Assembly: GCF_020075495.1 (NCBI RefSeq)
Contig: NZ_JABYQT010000002.1
Span: forward strand, 124,001-188,000
DNA length: 64,000 bases
Direction of reading: 5' to 3'
DNA from: Vreelandella aquamarina
Lineage (GTDB): Bacteria > Pseudomonadota > Gammaproteobacteria > Pseudomonadales > Halomonadaceae
Below the pieces are notes generated by a model. It had not been told where the DNA came from and ran no database searches. It worked only from the letters and a program-made list of their open reading frames with translations. A program made the translations under genes and the position numbers. Of the stretch, positions 25,929 through 34,162 are shown in pieces; position 1 is the stretch's first letter, and each line of letters opens with the position of its first letter.

Positions 25929-26600
25929 CTAACGAGCGGTCTTTCTGCTCAACCCGGCAATAACGCCGGGCAGTTCGCGGGCATGACGAATCTCGACCGC
26001 GCCTTCTGGCGTCGTCTCTTCCTCGGGAAAGTGGTTGAGGTGCACGACGTTCATGCCTGCGGCGAGCCCCGCCTGCACGCCAACGGCGGCGTCATCGATG
26101 ACCACGCACCGCTCGGGGGCAAAGCCCATCGCGGCGGCGGCCTTGCGGTAGAGCTCGGGGTCGGGTTTCCAGACGTTCAGCGTGTAGGCGCTGAACAGAT
26201 TGCCGGCGAAGTGGTGCTCGAGCCGGGTGCTTTCCAGCGCGCAGCGAATCTTGCGCTCCGGGCCGTTGGAGACCACGGCCTTGGGGTAGTCGCCGAGCGC
26301 CTCGAGCGCCGCTGGCATGCCCTCGATGGGGTCGAGTTCGGCGCGCATCCGCGCTTCCATGCGCGCGCGCATGTCCGACTCCAGAGCGTCGAAGCGCGTA
26401 GATGAAAGTGTCTCGAAGCGCGCCTCCAGCGTATTGACGACGGTTTTGAAGCGCACGCCACGAAACTCTTCCATGTACTGGCGTGCCGAGAAGGGCAGGC
26501 CGAACTCGGGCAGCAGCTCGCCCATGACCTCGGCCAGCAGTATCTCGCTGTCCACTAACGTGCCGTCGGAGTCGAAGAGTAAACACAGGGGGGAGTTCAT
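25929..26600 (-). CDS. HAD-superfamily sugar-phosphate phosphatase (YieH-like)
   Basis: 223 residues from ATG 26600 (CGAGG six bases upstream; a GTG at 26615 is the alternative). HAD motif I 'FDSDGTLVDSE', motif II 'VVSNGP', Lys of motif III in 'NVWKPDPELY', motif IV 'CVVIDDAAVGVQAGLAAGMN'. Closest in pattern to E. coli YieH, described as a 6-phosphogluconate phosphatase ('VVSNGP..K', 'WKPDP.L...AA.AMG'). Note the Ser between the two motif I aspartates (DSDGT), as in some beta-phosphoglucomutase-like phosphatases. It lies 36 bases after the IclR gene and is probably the last gene of the kdu operon, where it could clear or balance phosphorylated Entner-Doudoroff acids. Confidence 0.85.
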   Translation of the reverse strand: MNSPLCLLFDSDGTLVDSEILLAEVMGELLPEFGLPFSARQYMEEFRGVRFKTVVNTLEARFETLSSTRFDALESDMRARMEARMRAELDPIEGMPAALEALGDYPKAVVSNGPERKIRCALESTRLEHHFAGNLFSAYTLNVWKPDPELYRKAAAAMGFAPERCVVIDDAAVGVQAGLAAGMNVVHLNHFPEEETTPEGAVEIRHARELPGVIAGLSRKTAR

Positions 26601-26636
26601 CGCGGCCTCGGTCACATGAGTAAAGGTTCTATCCTA

Positions 26637-27425
26637 TCAGGAAGTGCTATACGCTGCGCCGCCGATGTCCTCGGAAAGGGCCGCCGCGAGCTCCCCGAGC
26701 AGTGCCCGACAGCGCTCGATGTCCGGCACGTCGCGGTGCATGGCTTCGGGAATCAGGGTCAGGTAGGGAATGGTGATGACCGCTTCGATCGACTCGTGCA
26801 CGCCGAATACCGGGAAACTGATGTTGGTCAAGCCTTGCACCTGGGGGCTCGGGCCCACGAAGTAACCCTGATGGCGAATAGTGGAGAAAAGCGCGCGGGT
26901 GCGCCTGGCTTCTTCATCCGTAGCGCCGCTGGCCTCGAGCATGCGCTCGCGTCGCGCGTCGTCGAGAAAGCTGAGCATTACCGCGCCGGAGCCGGAGCCC
27001 CAGATGTCGATCTGAGCGCCCAGGCGCAGACTGAACCCCATCTTGTCCGGGTTCTCGTACTGGGCGACGACCAGCAGGTAGCCGGGGCGTAGCACACTCA
27101 GATGGCAGGATTGCGAGATATCGTGGCATAGTGCTTCCATGCGGGGTATGGCCGCCTGTACCAGACGCTTGGTCGGCGGGAAGCGATGTGCCATCTCGAA
27201 CATCTTGAGCGATAGCTGGTAGCGGCTGCCGCTTTCATCCATGACCACGTAGCCGCGATCGCGCAGCACCATCAGCATGCGATACATCTCGTTGGTCTTG
27301 CGCCCGATCTGCTCGGCGATCACTTGGGTACTCAACGGTTGGGAGGACTGGGCAAGCAGCTCCAGAATATCCAACCCCTTTTCCAATGCAGGCGCGTGGT
27401 AATGGGTCTCCGCCTTGTCCTTCAT
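26637..27425 (-). CDS. kdgR: IclR-family transcriptional regulator (KdgR-like)
   Basis: 262 residues from ATG 27425 (AAAGGAAG upstream; ATG 27440 is the alternative). N-terminal winged HTH at about 12-75 ('LSTQVIAEQIGRKTNEMYRMLMVLRDRGYV') and IclR effector domain at about 90-255 ('CHLSVLRPGYLLVVAQYENPDKMGFSLRLG', 'SGAVMLSFLDD', 'TNISFPVFGVHESIEAVI'). Members of this family near kduI/kduD repress pectin or uronate genes and are released by KDG. It is cotranscribed with kduD and kduI, so autoregulation through the palindrome at 32001-32029 is likely. The symbol is assigned from context. Confidence 0.85.
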   Translation of the reverse strand: MKDKAETHYHAPALEKGLDILELLAQSSQPLSTQVIAEQIGRKTNEMYRMLMVLRDRGYVVMDESGSRYQLSLKMFEMAHRFPPTKRLVQAAIPRMEALCHDISQSCHLSVLRPGYLLVVAQYENPDKMGFSLRLGAQIDIWGSGSGAVMLSFLDDARRERMLEASGATDEEARRTRALFSTIRHQGYFVGPSPQVQGLTNISFPVFGVHESIEAVITIPYLTLIPEAMHRDVPDIERCRALLGELAAALSEDIGGAAYSTS

Positions 27426-27476
27426 GCCGCTTCCTTTCATCGTCGTTTTATCGGCGGGGGCCTTTGGGTGTTCGTC

Positions 27477-28229
27477 CTAGCGGGCAAGCCAACCACCGTC
27501 CACCGCCAGGGTATGGCCGTGTACGTAGCGCGCCGCGTCGGAGCACAAGAATACCACAGCGCCGGCCAAATCTTCCGGCGTGCCCCAGCGCCCGGCGGGA
27601 ATGCGCCCGAGGATCTCGTCGTGACGCTTCGGGTCGTCCCGCAGTGCCTGGGTGTTGTCCGTTGCCATGTAGCCCGGGGCGATCGCGTTGACGTTGATAT
27701 CGTGGGCGGCCCACTCGTTGGCCAGCAGGCGAGTCAGCCCCATGAGGCCACTTTTACTGGCCGTGTAGGAGGGCACGCGTACGCCGCCCTGAAACGACAG
27801 CAGTGAGGCGATATTGACGATCTTGCCACCGCTTTCACGCTCGCGTAGATGTCGGGCGATGCACTGGCTCAAGAAGAACACCGACTTCAGGTTGACGTCG
27901 ATCACCTCGTCCCAGTCCTGCTCGGTGAAGTCCAACGCGTCCGCCCGGCGGATCATCCCGGCATTGTTGACCAGAATATCGATCTGGCTTGCCTGCTCGA
28001 GCGCCTGGCCAACGATGTCTTCTGGCCGATCCTGGCCAAGCGCCGCGTCGACGCCGTGAAAGCGCCGGCCCAGTGCCGTGACGCGCTGGGCGGTCTCGGT
28101 GGCGGCGCTACGGTTGACGCCGACGATGTCGGCCCCCGCCTGGGCCAGGGCAATGGCGATCCCTTGTCCCAGCCCCTTGTTGCAGCCGGTCACCATGGCG
28201 GTACGGCCTTCGAGAGAAAAAAGCTGCAT
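27477..28229 (-). CDS. kduD: 2-dehydro-3-deoxy-D-gluconate 5-dehydrogenase KduD
   Basis: 250-residue short-chain dehydrogenase that reduces 2,5-diketo-3-deoxygluconate to KDG with NAD(P)H. Gly-rich 'GCNKGLGQGIA' at 15-25, NNAG at 88-91, catalytic Ser142, Tyr155 and Lys159. Long stretches match E. coli KduD: 'FSLEG', 'VTALGRRF', 'SFQGGVRVPSYTASKSG', 'NVNAIAPGYMATDNTQ', 'RIPAGRWG' and 'AVDGGWLAR'. Preceded by AGGAG, 30 bases after kduI. Completes the unsaturated-uronate route with KduI. Confidence 0.96.
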   Translation of the reverse strand: MQLFSLEGRTAMVTGCNKGLGQGIAIALAQAGADIVGVNRSAATETAQRVTALGRRFHGVDAALGQDRPEDIVGQALEQASQIDILVNNAGMIRRADALDFTEQDWDEVIDVNLKSVFFLSQCIARHLRERESGGKIVNIASLLSFQGGVRVPSYTASKSGLMGLTRLLANEWAAHDINVNAIAPGYMATDNTQALRDDPKRHDEILGRIPAGRWGTPEDLAGAVVFLCSDAARYVHGHTLAVDGGWLAR

Positions 28230-28259
28230 GTCGTCTCCTTGCTGAATGTGGGACCTGAC

Positions 28260-29090
28260 TTAGCGCAGGTCGCGAGTGGCAACGAAATCCATGTCATCGT
28301 AGGTGAGGTTCTCGCCGCACATCCCCCAGATGAACGTGTAGCGACGCGTGCCGAAACCGCAGTGGATCGACCAGCTGGGATGAATCACCGCCTGCTCGTT
28401 GGCGACCACGATGTGGCGGCTTTCTTCGGGTTTGCCGCACAGATGGAAAACCACGTCGTCTTCGGCCAGGTTGAAATAGAAATAAACTTCCATACGCCGC
28501 TCGTGGGTATGGCAGGGCATGGTATTCCACATGCTGCCCGCCTCGAGCTCGGTCAGCCCCATGGAGAGCTGGCAGGTCTCGAGGACGTCGGCGTGCAGGT
28601 ACTTGTTGATGGTGCGCACGTTGCCCGTGGCCGGGTCGCCCAGGGTCGTGGGCGAGGCGTCCTCGGGGCGGATATGGCGAAGGGCCAGGCGCACATGGGC
28701 CGGCGCCGAATTGATGTAAAAGCGCGCCGGATCGGCCGGGTCATCGCTTTCGAAACGCACGTCGCGGCTCTCCTTGGGGATGTAGAGGCCGTGATGGCGC
28801 CCGAGCGCGACGCTTTCGCCATCGACCACGATGCGCCCCGGGGCGCCGATGTTGATGACACCCATTTCACGGCGTTCGAGAAAGTAAGCGACGCCAAGTT
28901 CCTTGCCATCGCCAAGGGTGAGCGCACCTTGCGTGGGTACCGCGCCGCCAATGATGATGCGGTCGACATGGCTGTAGGTCAGCTTGAGCTCCCCCGGGCA
29001 CATGATCTGCGTCACCAGCATCTTGTCGCGCAGGCCCTGGGTATCCAGGGTCTTGAAGTGATCTTCGTGAACGGCTTGAAGAATGTCCAT
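28260..29090 (-). CDS. kduI: 5-dehydro-4-deoxy-D-glucuronate isomerase KduI
   Basis: 276-residue cupin isomerase turning 5-keto-4-deoxyuronate, the spontaneous product of unsaturated uronates, into 2,5-diketo-3-deoxygluconate. Zinc ligands His194, His196 (CHTHERR), Glu201 and His243 fit E. coli KduI with a two-residue offset. Other matches are '[20 protein letters not shown]', '[10 protein letters not shown]', 'RTINKYLH' and '[18 protein letters not shown]'. AGGAG stands before the ATG. Located between dctM and kduD. The substrate would come from lyase-cleaved pectin, ulvan or glycosaminoglycan, but no lyase or hydrolase is in the window. Confidence 0.96.
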   Translation of the reverse strand: MDILQAVHEDHFKTLDTQGLRDKMLVTQIMCPGELKLTYSHVDRIIIGGAVPTQGALTLGDGKELGVAYFLERREMGVINIGAPGRIVVDGESVALGRHHGLYIPKESRDVRFESDDPADPARFYINSAPAHVRLALRHIRPEDASPTTLGDPATGNVRTINKYLHADVLETCQLSMGLTELEAGSMWNTMPCHTHERRMEVYFYFNLAEDDVVFHLCGKPEESRHIVVANEQAVIHPSWSIHCGFGTRRYTFIWGMCGENLTYDDMDFVATRDLR

Positions 29091-29144
29091 GTAAGCTCCT
29101 TTGCCTCGATGGGCGGGTATCGATAAAAAGGGTAGAGAAACGCC

Positions 29145-30419
29145 TCAAGAGAAGAACATGAGGGGCCACAGGGTCAGCGCGGGTACGCTCGCGACGAGCA
29201 GCATGACCAGCACGTTGGCCAGTAGAAACGGCAGGGCGCCCCGGAAAATACGGCCGATGGAGAGCCCGGTGATCGATGAGCAGACGTTCAGGCACATGCC
29301 GACCGGCGGCGTCACGAGTCCTATGGCCAAACCGCTGATCAAGAGCACCCCGAACTGCACCGGCGAAATGCCGGCGGCGACCAGAATCGGCAACACCACC
29401 GGCGTAATGAGCAGGATGGCCGGGGTCACGTCGACGAAGGTACCGATGAACAGCACCGCCATGGCCACGACCAGCAGCAGCATGAAGGGCGAAAGTTCGA
29501 GCGCGCCCAGATAGCCCGCGAGCAGTTGCGGAACCTGCTCCATGGTCAAAATCCAGACGTAGAGCTGGCTCATGGCGATGATGATCATGACCGTCGCGCT
29601 GGTCATGACCGCCGAGCGTAAAAGCGCTGGCAGCTCGCGAAGCGTCAGGCTGCGAAAGACCACCAGCCCCAGAAACAGTGCGTAGCCAACCCCGATGGCC
29701 GCGGACTCCGTGGCCGTTGCCACCCCGCCGACCACCGCACCCACCACGAAGACCGGAATCAGCAGCGCAAGTACCGAACGCTGGATGATCAGGCGCTTTT
29801 CGGTGGCGCTCAACCCCGCATGGGCGCGCGGATAGCCGTGACGACCCGCCATCAGTGCAATGACGGCCATCATGAACAGGCCGATCATGAGCCCCGGCAG
29901 CAGGCTTGCCAAAAACATCGTGCCGATGGACTGCTGGGCGGTGACCGCATAGATGACCATCGGCACACTCGGCGGAATGATCATGCCCATGGTGGAGGAG
30001 GCCACGGTGATGCCGCTCGCCGTCTCGGTCGAATAGCCCTTGCGCGCCATCTCGGGAATCATGGCCGAGCCCACCGAGGCGGTATCCGACACCGACGAAC
30101 CCGAAATACCCCCGAAGATCATCGAGGTCGAGATATTGACGTGACCAAGCCCGCCCGGAAAACGGCCGACGAGCATCAAGCAGAAGTCGATCAGGCGGGT
30201 CGTGATCCCCGAGGCGTTCATGATCAGCCCCATCAGGATGAAAAGCGGCAGGGCGATCATGGTGTAGGTATCCATGCCCGACAGCACGCGTTGGGGGAGG
30301 ACGCCGATCAGGTTGGGTTGCAGCACCAGAAAGTAGAGTAGCCCCGACAGCCCCAGCGAGTAGGCGATGGGAACGCCGATCAGCAAGAGCGCGAAGAGCG
30401 CGATCAGCAGCAGTGTCAT
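29145..30419 (-). CDS. dctM: TRAP transporter large permease DctM (system 4)
   Basis: 424-residue permease; 'DTYTMIALPLFILMGLIMNASGITTRLI', 'GGISGSSVSDTASVGSAMIPEM', 'GMIIPPSVPMVIYAV', 'VLFIGTFVDVTPAILLITPVVLPI' and 'AIGLVTPPVGMCLNV' identify DctM. ATGA overlap with dctQ upstream; 54 bases to kduI downstream. In context the system should import an unsaturated or keto-deoxy uronate, or a uronate that induces kduID. Confidence 0.94.
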   Translation of the reverse strand: MTLLLIALFALLLIGVPIAYSLGLSGLLYFLVLQPNLIGVLPQRVLSGMDTYTMIALPLFILMGLIMNASGITTRLIDFCLMLVGRFPGGLGHVNISTSMIFGGISGSSVSDTASVGSAMIPEMARKGYSTETASGITVASSTMGMIIPPSVPMVIYAVTAQQSIGTMFLASLLPGLMIGLFMMAVIALMAGRHGYPRAHAGLSATEKRLIIQRSVLALLIPVFVVGAVVGGVATATESAAIGVGYALFLGLVVFRSLTLRELPALLRSAVMTSATVMIIIAMSQLYVWILTMEQVPQLLAGYLGALELSPFMLLLVVAMAVLFIGTFVDVTPAILLITPVVLPILVAAGISPVQFGVLLISGLAIGLVTPPVGMCLNVCSSITGLSIGRIFRGALPFLLANVLVMLLVASVPALTLWPLMFFS

Positions 30420-30958
30420 GCCTGGGCCTCCTGCGCATCGTCGCGGCGGGTGGCGGGGCGTTCTCCACCGACCAGTACGGCCAGCGAGAACAGAATGACC
30501 AGAACGGCCCCGACAGGAACGCTGATCTGCACGACCCAGTTGGGCACGTCGAGCACCGCAGAGCGAAAACGGCCCACCTGGCCGATCCAGCCAAGACTCA
30601 GCCAGGCAAGATAGGCATTGAAGAGCACGACCAGCAGGTGGCGCAGGCTATCGACCGCTTTCAGACAGGCCGGCGGCAGGCGCTCGACGAAGACACCGAT
30701 GCGAATGTGCTCGCCGCGCAGTATGGCGACGGAGGCGCCCAGCGCGGTGGAGTAGACGAACAGAAAACGCATCAATTCCTCGGCGCCGGCAAAGCCGATA
30801 CCGAATAGATAGCGAAGCACCACCAGCGTGAAGCAAAGCAGAAAGATCGCCGCCACCAGCGCGGCGATCAGATTCTCGAGCAGGGCAGCGGCGCGTCTAA
30901 CGATACGCATGCCAGGCGTATCGCTTGCCACGTCCTGGAGCGACGGCGGCTGGCTCAT
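30416..30958 (-). CDS. dctQ: TRAP transporter small permease DctQ (system 4)
   Basis: 180 residues with four transmembrane helices; signature 'AGAEELMRFLFVYSTALGASVAILRGEHIRIGVFVE'. The start codon shares one base with the dctP stop (TAATG), and the end overlaps dctM (ATGA), so all three subunits are translationally coupled. A short charged C-terminal tail (GGERPATRRDDAQEAQA) faces the cytoplasm. Confidence 0.9.
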   Translation of the reverse strand: MSQPPSLQDVASDTPGMRIVRRAAALLENLIAALVAAIFLLCFTLVVLRYLFGIGFAGAEELMRFLFVYSTALGASVAILRGEHIRIGVFVERLPPACLKAVDSLRHLLVVLFNAYLAWLSLGWIGQVGRFRSAVLDVPNWVVQISVPVGAVLVILFSLAVLVGGERPATRRDDAQEAQA

Positions 30959-31956
30959 TACTCCTGCCCTTCGCCATGACCGGTTTGGGCCAGCACCGCA
31001 TCGAGCTGTTCACGGCTGAAGTCGCCGCGTTCGACGAAGAATTCCCAGACCGGTACTACCGCCTCGACGAAGCTCTGGCGCGAGGCATCGCTGAGCTCGT
31101 TGATCTCCATGGACTCACCGAGGGTCTCGAGGTAGTTCGCCTCGGAGGCGAGCCAGAGTTCGTTGGAGCGCGTCATGGTTTCCACCGCCACGTCGTCGAC
31201 CAGCGCCTGTAGTTCTTCGGGGAGCTGGTCGTACCACTGAGCGCTGATGAAGAACGGGTCGGGATGGATCTGCCAGTTCAGCAGTGTCAGGTACTCCTGC
31301 GCCTCGTTGAACTTCATGTCGGCGATGTTCGATGGCGGGTTTTCCTGACCGTCGACCACCCCCGTACGCAGCGCCATATAGGTTTCGGTATAGGGCACCT
31401 GCTGGGGCGATGCGCCCAGCGCCTCGAACGCCCGCAGGGTAGGGGCCAGCGGCGGCGTACGGATCTTCATGCCCCGCAGGTCGGCGACCTCGTTGACGGC
31501 GCGCACGTTATTGGTGAGCTGGCGCATGCCCCCGGCCACGCCGGTCACTGGAATATGCAGCTGGCTGGCGCGTGCATCGGCATCGATGCCCTGGCCCAGC
31601 TCGCTTTGCATTACCTCGATGGCTTCTTCCGGTGTCTCGAAGAGAAACGGCATGGCGTAGATCAGGTAAGCCGGGTTGGCCTGGGCGAAAAGCCCGCCGC
31701 GATAGCCCTGGATGAGACCCATCTGCACCTGCTGGAGAACGTCTTCCTCCTTGCCCAGCGTGCCGTTGAAGTAGAGCTCCACGGCAATGCGCCCGTCGCT
31801 GCGCTCTTCGAGAGTGTCCTTGAAGAAACGCATGGACTCCGAGCGCGGCGCATCGTCGGTTTGCGAGTGCGCGTACTTGAACGTGTAGTCCGCGGCAAGG
31901 AGGGGGAAGCTGGCTCCCAGGGCAAGGGTGGCAATGACTGACAGGTAAGGGCGCAT
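30958..31956 (-). CDS. dctP: TRAP transporter substrate-binding protein DctP (system 4)
   Basis: 332 residues from ATG 31956 (GGAGAG upstream, signal peptide MRPYLSVIATLALGASFPLLAA); a longer reading to 32004 would run into the promoter palindrome and hide the signal peptide. DctP core: 'LYFNGTLGKEEDVLQQVQMG', 'VADLRGMKIRTPPLAPTLRAFEALGA', 'YTETYMALRTGVVDGQENPP'. First gene of dctPQM-kduI-kduD-kdgR-HAD. Receptor sequence is well separated from systems 1-3, so a distinct ligand is expected. Confidence 0.92.
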   Translation of the reverse strand: MRPYLSVIATLALGASFPLLAADYTFKYAHSQTDDAPRSESMRFFKDTLEERSDGRIAVELYFNGTLGKEEDVLQQVQMGLIQGYRGGLFAQANPAYLIYAMPFLFETPEEAIEVMQSELGQGIDADARASQLHIPVTGVAGGMRQLTNNVRAVNEVADLRGMKIRTPPLAPTLRAFEALGASPQQVPYTETYMALRTGVVDGQENPPSNIADMKFNEAQEYLTLLNWQIHPDPFFISAQWYDQLPEELQALVDDVAVETMTRSNELWLASEANYLETLGESMEINELSDASRQSFVEAVVPVWEFFVERGDFSREQLDAVLAQTGHGEGQE

Positions 31957-31974
31957 AACGAACTCTCCAATAGC

Positions 31975-32029
31975 ATTATTGTGATGTTGTGAAGCGCTAT
32001 TCAAATATAAAAGTTATTTTTATATTTGA
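31975..32029 (-). promoter_or_regulatory. kdu/TRAP-4 operon promoter with 29-bp perfect palindrome
   Basis: Palindrome at 32001-32029: arm TCAAATATAAAA (32001-32012), spacer GTTAT, and the exact complement (32018-32029). On the minus strand a -35 box TTGAAT (32004-31999) overlaps the proximal end of the palindrome, followed by an 18-base spacer and -10 AATAAT (31980-31975), 19 bases before the dctP start codon. The overlap with the -35 is what a repressor site needs; the IclR/KdgR-like regulator in the operon is the obvious candidate binder. Confidence 0.7.
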
Positions 32030-32105
32030 TTGCTGATTAGCTTAGCGGGATTGATCGTCGGGTCAATCGAGACATTGGTCGAGGTTTGGACCCGTGGTCG
32101 GATAT

Positions 32106-32128
32106 AAAAAAAGCGCCCGAAGGCGCTT
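32106..32128 (-). terminator. Rho-independent terminator of lacI-kinase-reductase operon
   Basis: Minus strand: seven-base stem AAGCGCC / GGCGCTT with a TTCG tetraloop, followed by a T-run (the A-run at 32106-32112 on the plus strand). Lies 44 bases past the stop of the 2-hydroxyacid dehydrogenase gene. Confidence 0.88.
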
Positions 32129-32171
32129 GTCTGGTGGTGAGTAATGAGGGGCGGTAATGAATAGAGTCCGG

Positions 32172-33152
32172 CTACGTCGTTTTCCACGACTCTTCGTTGA
32201 CCATGCTGATCGGCCGCTCGCCGGTAAGGGCCAGGCGAATATTGTCCACCGCGCGCTGGGCCATGGCGGTGCGGGTTTCATGGGTCGCTGAGCCGATGTG
32301 CGGCAGGGCGACCACGTTGGCCATGCCGGGGAGCGGCGAGGTATCGGCCAGCGGCTCCTGTTCGAAGACGTCCAGGCCCGCGCCGCGGATGGTGCCGTTC
32401 TCCAGCGCCTCGATCAGCGCGCCTTCGTCGACTACCTTGCCCCGGGCGATGTTGATGAGGATGGCGGAAGACTTCATTTGTTTGAGTTCGTCGGCACCGA
32501 TCAGCTTTTCGGTCTCTTCGGTCAGGGGAACGGTCAGGCAGACGAAGTCGGACTCGGCGAGCAGGGCGTCGAGTTCGCGGCGCTCGGCGCCCAGCTCACG
32601 CTCCACGTCCGGCTTGGGGGAGGCGTTGGAGTAGAGCACCTTCATACCGAAACCGAGCGCCCCGCGCCTCGCCACCGCCTGGCCGATGCGCCCGAAGCCC
32701 ACCATGCCGAGCGTCTTGCCGTTGACGTCACTGCCGTAAAGATCGGGGCCGATGCTCGCCTCCCAGGCGCCGGCCTTGACCCAGGTGGCAAGTTCCACCA
32801 CGCGTCGGGCGGTGGCCATCAAAAGCGTGAAGCCGGTATCCGCGGTGGTTTCGGTCAGCACGTCCGGGGTGTTGCAAAGCAGGATGCCGCGGCGGGTCAG
32901 CTCGTCGACGGGAACGGTGTCATAGCCCACGGAGATCAGCGCGATGACCTCGAGGTTGGGCGCGGCGTCGAGCAGCTCGCTTGAAATCGGCAGGCCAGAG
33001 CCAATGATGCCGTGGGCCTGGCCCAGCACGGTTCGCACGTGTTCGTCGTTGGTGTCGAAAGAGTTCAAGGGATCGAGCAGTTCGAAATGTTGCGCGAGCT
33101 CGGCGCGTTGATCGGCGCTCAGCCGGCCCTGGACGATGATACGTTTTTTCAT
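32172..33152 (-). CDS. D-2-hydroxyacid dehydrogenase (GhrB/KguD-type keto-aldonate reductase)
   Basis: 326-residue NAD(P)-dependent D-isomer-specific 2-hydroxyacid dehydrogenase. Rossmann motif 'GMVGFGRIGQAVARR' (about 150-164), catalytic Arg in 'NIARGKVVDE', Glu in 'DVFEQEP', and His in 'PHIGSATHETR'. The GhrB/2-ketogluconate reductase subgroup is indicated by 'GSDVNGKTLG', 'CNTPDVLTETTAD' and the 'VNEESWK' ending. Third gene after the LacI regulator and PfkB kinase (29 bases from the kinase). In pseudomonads the same trio (ptxS, kguK, kguD) degrades 2-ketogluconate, KguD reducing 2-keto-6-phosphogluconate; hydroxypyruvate/glyoxylate reduction is the other common activity. Substrate is inferred. 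Confidence 0.88.
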   Translation of the reverse strand: MKKRIIVQGRLSADQRAELAQHFELLDPLNSFDTNDEHVRTVLGQAHGIIGSGLPISSELLDAAPNLEVIALISVGYDTVPVDELTRRGILLCNTPDVLTETTADTGFTLLMATARRVVELATWVKAGAWEASIGPDLYGSDVNGKTLGMVGFGRIGQAVARRGALGFGMKVLYSNASPKPDVERELGAERRELDALLAESDFVCLTVPLTEETEKLIGADELKQMKSSAILINIARGKVVDEGALIEALENGTIRGAGLDVFEQEPLADTSPLPGMANVVALPHIGSATHETRTAMAQRAVDNIRLALTGERPISMVNEESWKTT

Positions 33153-33181
33153 GTTCTCTCCTGTCGTGCTGTCGTTATAGG

Positions 33182-34162
33182 TTAGCGCTGCTCGAGGGTT
33201 TGCAGCTTTTCACGGGTGGGAAGCCCCTCCATGTCGCCGACGACCTGCACCGCCTGGGCGCCGACCAGATTACCCCGCGCCAGCGCCTGCTTTGGCGTAA
33301 GCCCTTCGAGCAGGGCGCTGATCGCACCCACCGCGAAGCCGTCGCCGGCGCCCACGGTATCCACTACGCTTGCCACCGGCTGACCGGCCACGGTGAAACT
33401 CTCCAATGTAGACCCCAAACGGCCGCGGTAATAGCTGCCTTCCGGGCCGAGTTTGATGATGACGGCTTTGGCGCCGCGCTCGAGGTAGAAATCCGCGATG
33501 GCCTCCGGCGAGTCCTGGCCGGTCAGGCGACGACCTTCGGAGAGCCCGGGCAGCACCCAGTCGGCCAGGCCCGCCAGCTCGTTCAGGGTGTCGCGCATCG
33601 TCTCTTCGCTTTCCCAAAGCGTCGGGCGCAGGTTGGGATCAAACGAGACGCTCGCCCCTTTCGTGCGAGCGCTTTGCATCAAGTGCCGAGTCAGCGCCAG
33701 CGCACTTTGTGAAAGCGCCGGGGTGATGCCGGTGGCGTGCAGGTGATCCAGGGTCTCGAAATCGACGGCCCGTGCATCGTCCGGGCACAGATGGCTCGCC
33801 GCGCTGCCGCGGCGGAAGTACTCCACCCTGGGATCGGCGCCGTTCTCGGAGCGCTCCTTGAACATCAGCCCTGTGGGGTGTTCGGCGTCCTCGATGATGT
33901 AGCGATCGTCGATTCCCTCGGCTTTCAGAGTCTGCTGGATAAACCGGCCCAGGCTGTCGTTGCCTACCCGGCTCAGCCAGCCTACGTGAAAACCCAGGCG
34001 GGAGAGGCCGATGGCGACGTTGTTATCAGCACCCGCCAGGCGGCGGTGAAAACTCTCGACGCCGGAAAGCTCCCCGGGTGTATTGGCCACCAGCATGGCC
34101 ATGGCTTCGCCGAAGGTGAGGATGGTAGGGGATGACGTTTTATGGGTCATGGGCGTACTCAT
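33182..34162 (-). CDS. PfkB-family 2-keto-3-deoxygluconate / 2-ketogluconate kinase
   Basis: 326-residue ribokinase-fold kinase. Substrate-side Gly/Asn motif 'GADNNVAIGLSRLG' (44-57), 'GWLSRVGNDSLG', 'DPRVEYFRRGSAAS', and the ATP/anion-hole signature 'DTVGAGDGFAVG' (268-279) with catalytic base Asp274. In this island a KDG kinase is needed after UxuA, ManD and KduD, and this is the only candidate in view. But the sequence style and the lacI-kinase-reductase order also fit KguK (2-ketogluconate kinase). I leave the symbol open. Start ATG overlaps the LacI stop (ATGA). Confidence 0.88.
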   Translation of the reverse strand: MSTPMTHKTSSPTILTFGEAMAMLVANTPGELSGVESFHRRLAGADNNVAIGLSRLGFHVGWLSRVGNDSLGRFIQQTLKAEGIDDRYIIEDAEHPTGLMFKERSENGADPRVEYFRRGSAASHLCPDDARAVDFETLDHLHATGITPALSQSALALTRHLMQSARTKGASVSFDPNLRPTLWESEETMRDTLNELAGLADWVLPGLSEGRRLTGQDSPEAIADFYLERGAKAVIIKLGPEGSYYRGRLGSTLESFTVAGQPVASVVDTVGAGDGFAVGAISALLEGLTPKQALARGNLVGAQAVQVVGDMEGLPTREKLQTLEQR

